The notes under the pieces: generated by a model | The model's input: the letters and a program-made list of their open reading frames with translations, nothing else | The model's database searches: none | Told to the model about the DNA's origin: nothing | Shown: positions 58,422 to 64,000 of the stretch, piece after piece | Layout of the letters: each line of letters begins with the position of its first letter | Numbering within the stretch: position 1 is the first letter of the stretch | Source of the DNA: Bradyrhizobium diazoefficiens | Lineage (GTDB): Bacteria; Pseudomonadota; Alphaproteobacteria; Rhizobiales; Xanthobacteraceae | Assembly (NCBI RefSeq): GCF_016616885.1 | Contig: NZ_CP067102.1 | Coordinates: forward strand, 868,001-932,000 | Length of the DNA stretch: 64,000 nt | Direction of reading: 5' to 3' | Position numbers and translations under genes: made by a program

Positions 58422-59042
58422 ATGTTCACGAGGATGATCAGGCTCGTCACGCTGGGTACATTTGCGGCGGCCTTGTTGAGTTTGCCGGCGTTTGCCGCGG
58501 GCGGCGGAGGTGGGGGTGGTGGCGGTGGTGGAGGCGCTGGCGTCGATCCCTTTGCCAGTCCCTATTCGGACCAGAAAGCGCAGCCGGCGCCGACTTATCC
58601 AAGGCGCCCTGGCACCAAGGCGACTCAGAAAGGCAAGAAGCCGAACAACCAGTCCAGTATCGATGATCCCACATTCGCGGCCGGCTACCGCGTCGCCTAT
58701 GACACCATCTACGCGCGCAACGACTATGCGACCGCGATCGCGCAATTGAAGTCGCTTGGCCATGATGACCATCCGAACGTCGCCAACCTCATCGGCTATT
58801 CCTACCGCAAGCTTGGCGACTACGAGCAGTCGCAAGTCTGGTACGAGCGCGCGTTGAAAGCGGATCCGAACCACGTTCTGACATGGCAGTATTACGGGCT
58901 GTGGCAGCTGGAGCGGGGTAACCGCGAGCAGGCACTCTATCATCTGAGCCGGATTGCGGCCATTTGCGGGACGGATTGCGAGGAGTACAAATCGTTGGCC
59001 GCGGCGCTGGAGAAGCCGACTGGGACTGCGCTCGCCTATTAG
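58422..59042 (+). CDS. Secreted TPR-type protein with a poly-glycine stretch
   Basis: The 206-residue product has a signal peptide (IRLVTLGTFAAALLSLPAFA), then a run of 12 glycines and a Pro/Lys-rich linker. A C-terminal TPR-like helical part follows: YATAIAQLKSLGHDDHPNVA, YEQSQVWYERALKADPNHVL, QLERGNREQALYHLSRIAAI. ATG 58422 is chosen because AGGAG at 58411 is then 6 bases away; ATG 58416 would be too close. Two cysteines (CGTDC) near the C-terminus could form a disulfide. It is probably a periplasmic scaffold. Confidence 0.8.
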   Translation: MFTRMIRLVTLGTFAAALLSLPAFAAGGGGGGGGGGGGAGVDPFASPYSDQKAQPAPTYPRRPGTKATQKGKKPNNQSSIDDPTFAAGYRVAYDTIYARNDYATAIAQLKSLGHDDHPNVANLIGYSYRKLGDYEQSQVWYERALKADPNHVLTWQYYGLWQLERGNREQALYHLSRIAAICGTDCEEYKSLAAALEKPTGTALAY

Positions 59043-59092
59043 GGGGCTGCGGCTCGTCTTGCGGCCAAGGTGACAAGCCGCCAGATTTTTTG

Positions 59093-59126
59093 CATTGTCC
59101 CGTTCGGGGGTGCGAACGGGACAATG
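59093..59126 (+). promoter_or_regulatory. Perfect 14-bp inverted repeat at the start of the DUF1488 gene
   Basis: CATTGTCCCGTTCG (59093-59106) and CGAACGGGACAATG (59113-59126) flank a 6-nt GGGGTG loop and end 2 bp before ATG 59129. As RNA the hairpin would cover the only purine-rich ribosome-binding sequence (CGGGAC) and control translation. As DNA it is a 34-bp operator-like palindrome. No T-run follows. Confidence 0.65.
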
Positions 59127-59128
59127 GG

Positions 59129-59404
59129 ATGCCGCTGGCGCGCGACAGGATCATCGGCCACGACTTCGAACGTCTGGCTTTCCGCTTCACCATGATGAAT
59201 GACGGGGACGTCGTGCATTGCCAGATCAGCGATGCCGCGATGGACGAGCTCGCGGGCATGCAGGGTACCGAGAGCAGCGCGCGACAGGCGCAATTCATGT
59301 CGCTGCGCGAGACGATCGAGCGGCTGGCCTCAGACCTCTACGACGAGGCGCCGCGATTCAAGGGCTACGTCGTGCGGATTTTTACACGGCATTTGGGAAG
59401 GTGA
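59129..59404 (+). CDS. DUF1488 family protein, 91 aa
   Basis: The product starts MPLARDRIIGHDFERLAFRF and continues VHCQISDAAMDELAGMQGTE, then a C-terminal amphipathic helix (LRETIERLASDLYDEAPRFK). It fits the small DUF1488 family (cytosolic, unknown function). ATG 59129 is the best start although the preceding DNA is a perfect inverted repeat rather than a normal leader. It is convergent with the CinA-type gene, 7 bp apart. Confidence 0.7.
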   Translation: MPLARDRIIGHDFERLAFRFTMMNDGDVVHCQISDAAMDELAGMQGTESSARQAQFMSLRETIERLASDLYDEAPRFKGYVVRIFTRHLGR

Positions 59405-59411
59405 CTGCCGC

Positions 59412-59894
59412 TCAGCCCTCCAGCTTCCTGAGCAGCAACTTCAGCGCCGTCGCTGCAAACACCTGCATGTTTGCAAACCGGTCGTTGGCACCCGTCTCCA
59501 GCGTCATCACCTCTGCAGCCGGCCCCGCCACCGCCGTGCAGCTATGGCCGGCGGCATCGCCGTAGCGGTTGCCGGTGGGGCCGGCTGCGCCGGTCTCGGA
59601 CAGGCCCCAGTCGGAGTTGAAGCGGCCGCGCATCTGCTCGGCCAGAAGTTTTGCGTAGGGCTCCGAGGAGGAGCGAAAGCCCTTCATTCCTTCGTCCGAA
59701 ATATCCATCAGCACGCGCCTGGCGTCGCGGGTGTAGACCACCGCGCCGCCGAGGAAATAGGCGGAAGCGCCGGGCACTGCGAGCAGGCTCGCCGCGATCA
59801 GGCCGCCGGTCGAGGATTCCGCGACCGCAATGGTCTCTTTGCGCGCGATCAGTTTTGCCGCGACCTGTTCGGCAATGCCGACGAGCTCTTTCAT
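59412..59894 (-). CDS. CinA C-terminal-type nicotinamide-nucleotide amidase (PncC-like)
   Basis: The 160-residue protein is the stand-alone CinA/PncC domain. It has AVAESSTGGLIAASLLAVPG, the catalytic Ser region, FLGGAVVYTRDARRVLMDIS, and GLSETGAAGPTGNRYGDAAG. It deamidates nicotinamide mononucleotide to nicotinate mononucleotide in pyridine nucleotide salvage. ATG 59894 has GGAG just upstream. The end (ALKLLLRKLEG) is complete. It is divergent from the amidohydrolase cluster. Confidence 0.9.
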   Translation of the reverse strand: MKELVGIAEQVAAKLIARKETIAVAESSTGGLIAASLLAVPGASAYFLGGAVVYTRDARRVLMDISDEGMKGFRSSSEPYAKLLAEQMRGRFNSDWGLSETGAAGPTGNRYGDAAGHSCTAVAGPAAEVMTLETGANDRFANMQVFAATALKLLLRKLEG

Positions 59895-60063
59895 CTCCAA
59901 AACCCCTATTCCTTTGCAACTGAGCTCAGCCTTCCTAGCATATGACAGAAGCCTTGGCCGAGTTGCGGGCGGAGGGCAGGCCTGCTTGAATGGAGGACAA
60001 GGCGAAGCGGCCAAGCGTCGTCCGCGACAAGACACGACGAGGAAACGTGAGAAGGGAGACGTC

Positions 60064-61122
60064 ATGGCGTCCCTGATCGCCGGCGGGGTTGATTGCGACG
60101 TGCATCCGGCCGTGCCGCATCTGACCAGCCTGCTGCCATACCTGAACGACTATTGGCGCGATCAGGTGACGACGCGCGGCATGGTCGATCTCGTCTCGCA
60201 ATCCTATCCGAAGAACTCGCCGATCGTGACGCGGCCCGATTGGCGTCCCGAGAAGGGCAAGCCGGGTGAGAGCCTGGAGGACATGCAGCGCCATGTGCTC
60301 GATCCCTTCCAGCTCACGCATGCCATCTGCAACCCGCTCTACGGCGTGCAGATGGTGTTTTCGGAAGATTTGCAGGCCGCGTTCTGCCGCGCGCTGAACG
60401 AGTGGCTCGCGAAGGAATGGCTCGACCGCGATTCCCGGCTGCGCGGCTCGATCGTGATCCCGACGCAAAGCGTCGAGAAGGCCGTCGCCGAGATCGAGCG
60501 CTGCGCCCAGGACAAGCGCTTCGTGCAGGTCTTGATGCTGGTGATGGGCGACACGCCGCTCGGCAAGCGCGCGCTGTGGCCGATCTACGAGGCCGCGGAA
60601 CGGCTCGACCTCCCGGTCGGCATCCACGCCGGTTCCGCCTATCACAATCCGCCGACCGCGGTGGGCTGGGGTTCCTATCACATCGAGGATTATGTCGGTC
60701 AGGCCCAGGCGTTCCAGACCCAGCTCACCAGCCTGATCGTCGAGGGCGTGTTCGCCAAATATCCGCGGTTGAAGATGGTGATGCTGGAATCCGGCGTGTC
60801 GTGGATCTCGCCCTATCTCTGGCGCCTGCACAAGTTCTGGCGCGGGGTGCGGATGGAGACGCCTTGGGTCGATCGCGCGCCGCTGGAAATTGTGCGCAGC
60901 AACATCCGCTTCTCGTTACAGCCATTTGATGCGCCGCCGGACGAAGCGACATTAATTCGCCTGTTTGATCATATGCAGTCGGACGAATTGGTCCTATTCT
61001 CCACGGACTATCCGCACTGGCAGTTCGACGGCCAGGACGCGCTCCCCGAGGGCCTCACCCCCGATCTCGTGCGCAAGATCATGATCGACAATCCGCTCGC
61101 CACCTATCCCCGCCTGACCTAG
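60064..61122 (+). CDS. Amidohydrolase-superfamily metal hydrolase (ACMSD-like), copy 1
   Basis: The 352-residue protein has the amidohydrolase-2 TIM-barrel pattern: the metal motif GGVDCDVHPAVPH near the start, LPVGIHAGSAYHNPP in the middle (His ligand), the SWISPYLWRLHKFW segment, and ELVLFSTDYPHWQFDGQDAL near the end (Asp ligand). Family members decarboxylate or hydrolyse aromatic-ring products. It is 39% or so like the next gene by eye over shared motifs (no alignment run) and 24 bp from it, so they are tandem paralogues. AAGGGAG precedes ATG 60064. Confidence 0.88.
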   Translation: MASLIAGGVDCDVHPAVPHLTSLLPYLNDYWRDQVTTRGMVDLVSQSYPKNSPIVTRPDWRPEKGKPGESLEDMQRHVLDPFQLTHAICNPLYGVQMVFSEDLQAAFCRALNEWLAKEWLDRDSRLRGSIVIPTQSVEKAVAEIERCAQDKRFVQVLMLVMGDTPLGKRALWPIYEAAERLDLPVGIHAGSAYHNPPTAVGWGSYHIEDYVGQAQAFQTQLTSLIVEGVFAKYPRLKMVMLESGVSWISPYLWRLHKFWRGVRMETPWVDRAPLEIVRSNIRFSLQPFDAPPDEATLIRLFDHMQSDELVLFSTDYPHWQFDGQDALPEGLTPDLVRKIMIDNPLATYPRLT

Positions 61123-61146
61123 CCCGCTGCCAAAGGAGGCAAGGCG

Positions 61147-62256
61147 ATGAATATCCAGTTCCGCGAGAGCCTAGAGGCCGCTTCCCCCCCAACGACGAAG
61201 ACCGCAATTGCCGACTGCGATATCCATCCGGCACGCGCGACCCGGACCGAGCTCTATCCCTATCTCGCCAAACGCTGGCAGCATCATCTCGAGATCTACG
61301 GCGTTCATGCCTATCAAGGCATGATGGAAGGGCCCCCCTATCCGAAAGCGCAGCCCAACGCCTCGCGCCGCGACGCCTATCCGCCGGAGGGCGGCCCGCA
61401 GGGCTCATCGCTGTCTTTCATGCAGAAGCAGCTGCTTGATCCCAACAATGTGCAACTCGGCGTGCTCAATCCGCTCAATACCGGGCAGGGAATCCGCAAT
61501 CACGAGCTCTCGGCGGCGCTATGTTCGGCGATCAACGACTGGCAGATCGACAAATGGACCAGCAAGGACAATCGACTGAAGGGCTCGATCGTCGTCGGCA
61601 ATGAGGACGGCCTGTCCGCCGCCGCCGAGATTCGCGAGCGCGCCGGCGACAAGAATTTCGTTCAGGTGCTGCTGCTCAGCCGCAATGTCGAGCCGCTCGG
61701 TCAGCGCCGTTATTGGCCGATCTATCAGGCTGCGGAAGAGGCGGGCCTTCCGGTCGGTGTGCACGCTTTCGGCTTCGGCGGCAATCCGATCACGCCGTCG
61801 GGCTGGCCTTCCTATTACATCGAGGAGATGGTGGGCCATTCGCAGTGCCAGCAATCGGCGCTGGCGAGCCTTGTGTTGGAAGGCGTGTTCGAGCGCTTCC
61901 CGAAACTGAAGATGGTGATGATCGAGGCCGGCTTCGGCTGGGCGCCGTCGCTGGCGTGGCGACTCGACAAGGTCTGGCAGCGGCTCAGGAGCGAGGTGCC
62001 GCATGTAAAACGGCCGCCGTCGGAATATATCCGCGAGCAGGTATGGTGGACCACGCAGCCGATGGAAGACCCCGAGCGGCGCGAGGATCTGTTCGACGTC
62101 GTCAACTGGATCGGCTGGGACAGGCTGCTGTTCGCGACCGACTATCCGCATTGGGACTATGACGAGCCGTCACGTGTGCTGCCGGCGGGCGTCAGCGATG
62201 CCAATCGCGAGGCGTTTTATCTCGGCAATGCGAAAAAGCTGTACGGGATCAGTTGA
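61147..62256 (+). CDS. Amidohydrolase-superfamily metal hydrolase (ACMSD-like), copy 2
   Basis: The 369-residue protein has the same layout as copy 1: IADCDIHPARATRTELYPYL, LPVGVHAFGFGGNPITPSGW, GFGWAPSLAWRLDKVWQRLR and LLFATDYPHWDYDEPSRVLP. The DCDIHP and STDYPHW or ATDYPHW motifs carry the metal ligands. AAAGGAGG precedes ATG 61147. Its TGA overlaps the Rieske ATG by one base. The pair could be two steps of a pathway or two subunits of one enzyme. Confidence 0.88.
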   Translation: MNIQFRESLEAASPPTTKTAIADCDIHPARATRTELYPYLAKRWQHHLEIYGVHAYQGMMEGPPYPKAQPNASRRDAYPPEGGPQGSSLSFMQKQLLDPNNVQLGVLNPLNTGQGIRNHELSAALCSAINDWQIDKWTSKDNRLKGSIVVGNEDGLSAAAEIRERAGDKNFVQVLLLSRNVEPLGQRRYWPIYQAAEEAGLPVGVHAFGFGGNPITPSGWPSYYIEEMVGHSQCQQSALASLVLEGVFERFPKLKMVMIEAGFGWAPSLAWRLDKVWQRLRSEVPHVKRPPSEYIREQVWWTTQPMEDPERREDLFDVVNWIGWDRLLFATDYPHWDYDEPSRVLPAGVSDANREAFYLGNAKKLYGIS

Positions 62257-62669
62257 TGGCGCGGCATGTGATTGCCGCGGTCGATGAGCTGCCGCCCGGC
62301 ACGCGAAAATTCCTGGAGATCGACGGACGGCCGATTGCCGTCTTCAACATCAAGGGCGAATATTTCGGCCTGATGAACCGCTGTCCGCATCAGGGCGCGG
62401 CGCTGTGCGAGGGGCCGCTGATCGGGCTGGCGCAGTCGAAGGATCCCGGTGAGATCGAATACACCAAACTCGGCGAGATCATCCGCTGCCCCTGGCACGG
62501 CTGGGAGTTCGACATCCGCACCGGCCAATCCTATTGCGACCCCCGCCGCTTCCGCGTGAAGGCCTATCCGGCTCAAGTCGAGCCGGGCGCGCGCGTGGTG
62601 AAGGGCCCGTATGTCGCGGAAACGATCCCGGTGAAGGTCGAGAGCGACTACGTGGTCGTGGAGCTGTAG
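62256..62669 (+). CDS. Small Rieske [2Fe-2S] protein
   Basis: The 137-residue protein has the Rieske ligands C43 and H45 in NRCPHQGAAL and C78 and H81 in RCPWHGWEF. An insertion of about 20 residues sits between the motifs. It is of the size of a Rieske ferredoxin but lacks an oxygenase domain. Such proteins carry electrons to oxygenases, yet no oxygenase gene is nearby. It is coupled to the amidohydrolase by a TGATG overlap. ATG 62256 is used; the TTG at 62253 adds one residue. Confidence 0.9.
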   Translation: MARHVIAAVDELPPGTRKFLEIDGRPIAVFNIKGEYFGLMNRCPHQGAALCEGPLIGLAQSKDPGEIEYTKLGEIIRCPWHGWEFDIRTGQSYCDPRRFRVKAYPAQVEPGARVVKGPYVAETIPVKVESDYVVVEL

Positions 62670-62681
62670 TCTCCGCTGTCA

Positions 62682-62753
62682 TTCCGGGGCGGTCTTCAGG
62701 ACCGAACCCGGAATCTCGAGGGTCCGGGTTCGATGTTTCGCATAGCCCCGGAA
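62682..62753. repeat. Palindromic repeat between convergent genes
   Basis: TTCCGGGGC (62682-62690) and GCCCCGGAA (62745-62753) are exact inverted ends. An inner hairpin CGAACCCGG / CCGGGTTCG lies at 62703-62732. This CATTCCGGGG-type repeat is of a kind common in Bradyrhizobium genomes. It probably terminates both flanking genes. Confidence 0.75.
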
Positions 62754-62759
62754 CGCCAT

Positions 62760-64000
62760 TCAGTGCCCCGCGACCGGCTCCGCCACCGGATCATACGTCG
62801 GCACGGCCTTGCCGCCGCCGCGATAGACGATCAACGCCGCGATGATGCCGAGCGCGGCCGCGAACATCAGCCACGCGCCCGGTGCAGCCTTGTTGCCGGT
62901 ATGCTCGATCAGCAGGGTCGAGGCGAACGGCGTGAAGGTGCCGAACAATGCCGCCGCGAGCGCGAAGGCCAGCGAGAAGCAGGTCGTGCGCACATGGGCC
63001 GGCACGATCTCGACCAGCGCACCGAGCATGGTGCCGCTGTACATGCCGAAATAGAACGAGAACATCATCTCGACCGCCAACAGCTTGCCGAAGGTCGGCG
63101 CAGCCACCAGCCAGCTCAGGGCCGGATAGGCGGTGAGCAGCGACAAGGTGGCGATGCCGAGCAGCACCGGCTTGCGGCCGATGCGGTCGGACAGCGCGCC
63201 ACCGACCGGATTCCAGATGAAGTTCGTGACGGCGACCAGCAGCGTGACCAGCAGCGCATCCTGCGTCGACAGTTTCAGCACGGTCTTGCCGAAGGTCGGC
63301 GTGTAGACGGTGACGAAGTAGAACGTCGTCGTGGTCAGGATCGCGATCATCATGCCGAGGATGACGATGCGCCAATTGGCAAGCGCGGAGGCGAACACTT
63401 CGTTTGCGGTCGGGTGCTTCTTCATCGCGAGGAACGCCGGCGTTTCCTCCAGCGTCCGCCGCAGGAAGAAGATCAGAGGAATGATCAGGCAGCCGACGAA
63501 GAATGGAATGCGCCAGCCCCAGGCGGCGACGGTGTCGGCCGGCATCACCTCGGAGAGCAGATAGCCGAGGATCGAAGCGACGAAGATCGCGACCTGCTGG
63601 CTCGACGACTGGAACGAAGTGTAAAAGCCGCGATTACCGGGCGTCGAGATCTCCGCGAGATAGACCGACACGCCGCCGAGCTCGACACCGGCGGAGAAGC
63701 CCTGCAGCAGGCGTCCGATCAGCACGATCACAGGTGCGGCGATGCCGATGGTGGCGTAGCTCGGGCAGAACGCGATCACGACCGTGCCGATGGCCATGAT
63801 GCCGAGCGTGACGATCAGGCCCTGGCGGCGGCCGATGCGATCGATGTAAGCCCCTAACACGATGGCGCCGACCGGGCGCATCAACGCGCCGAGCCAGAAC
63901 ACGCCAAAGGTGTTGAGCAGCGATGCGGTCTCATTGCTGGAGGGGAAGAACGCCTTGCCGATCGCGGCGGCGTAGAAGCCGAACAGGAAGAAGTCGAACT
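62760..64000 (-). CDS. MHS-family MFS transporter (citrate-proton symporter type), N-terminus cut by window edge
   Basis: The frame runs from the right edge (first complete codon at 63998, [14 protein letters not shown]) to a stop at 62760, giving 412 visible residues. The [20 protein letters not shown] segment and the loop [16 protein letters not shown] fit the metabolite:H+ symporter (CitA/TcuC-like) group; [18 protein letters not shown] is the MFS A-motif. About 11 TM helices are visible. It should import citrate or a tricarboxylate. The start codon is outside the window. It is convergent with the Rieske gene. Confidence 0.9.
   Translation of the reverse strand, partial: FDFFLFGFYAAAIGKAFFPSSNETASLLNTFGVFWLGALMRPVGAIVLGAYIDRIGRRQGLIVTLGIMAIGTVVIAFCPSYATIGIAAPVIVLIGRLLQGFSAGVELGGVSVYLAEISTPGNRGFYTSFQSSSQQVAIFVASILGYLLSEVMPADTVAAWGWRIPFFVGCLIIPLIFFLRRTLEETPAFLAMKKHPTANEVFASALANWRIVILGMMIAILTTTTFYFVTVYTPTFGKTVLKLSTQDALLVTLLVAVTNFIWNPVGGALSDRIGRKPVLLGIATLSLLTAYPALSWLVAAPTFGKLLAVEMMFSFYFGMYSGTMLGALVEIVPAHVRTTCFSLAFALAAALFGTFTPFASTLLIEHTGNKAAPGAWLMFAAALGIIAALIVYRGGGKAVPTYDPVAEPVAGH

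Noticed and set aside
1..64000. tRNA, rRNA, phage or insertion-sequence genes
   Set aside because: No cloverleaf-like sequence, integrase or transposase frame was recognised; the only mobile-looking items are non-coding palindromic repeats.

Overview
The window is ordinary chromosomal DNA of a high-GC alphaproteobacterium. Bradyrhizobium or a close relative is the best guess, because of the protein families, the large number of ABC uptake systems, and the dispersed intergenic palindromes (CCTTCTCCCCTTGTGGGAG type, GTAGGGTGGGTTAGC type, CCGTCATTGCGAG type). I see no rRNA, tRNA, CRISPR array, phage or transposase gene. The assignment is by recognition only; no search was run.

Layout. 1-4.0 kb: a truncated HTH protein, a RidA-family protein divergent from an ArsR regulator, an AEC-family exporter, two tiny overlapping genes, and a duplicated small secreted protein on either side of them. 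4.0-10.1 kb: a peptide-type ABC operon (binding protein, two permeases, fused double ATPase) divergent from a TetR regulator. 10.1-16.3 kb: a DUF3313 lipoprotein with a heavily folded leader, a DUF2147 protein, and two paralogous winged-helix/TolB_N/TPR regulators around an MddA-like methyltransferase and a GFA protein. 16.6-24.9 kb: a fumarase/PcaB-superfamily lyase, an M29 aminopeptidase, a cupin, a metallo-beta-lactamase-fold gene broken by one missing base, a lone AbrB/MazE-type protein and an ABC-2-like exporter. 25.1-31.9 kb: a complete LIV-type ABC transporter enclosing an acyl-CoA synthetase.

32-43.4 kb: an LprI-like secreted protein, a LapG-type cysteine protease, a 2,127-residue FecR/VCBS repeat protein with a type I secretion tail, and a CHASE2 adenylate cyclase. 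These look like one surface-protein and signalling locus. 43.5-52.8 kb: two divergent paralogous binding proteins, each behind a textbook -24/-12 (RpoN) promoter. The right-hand one leads an operon of permeases, ATPases, a 65-residue GatC/AtzG-like protein and an AtzE-like amidase. This looks like a nitrogen-scavenging unit that imports an amide-containing compound and hydrolyses it. 53-64 kb: a GlsB-type membrane protein, a type I secretion ABC/HlyD pair (a candidate exporter for the giant protein), AMP nucleosidase, a TPR protein, a DUF1488 gene behind a perfect 14-bp inverted repeat, a CinA-type amidase, two tandem amidohydrolases with a small Rieske protein, and a truncated citrate-type MHS transporter.

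The most rewarding items are the paired RpoN promoters over the AtzG/AtzE-containing transporter, the LapG/FecR-VCBS/CHASE2 locus, and the placement of palindromic repeats directly 3' of all three transporter-cluster binding-protein genes. Others are the perfect inverted repeats ahead of the DUF1488 and DUF3313 genes, and the single-base frameshift in the metallo-hydrolase.
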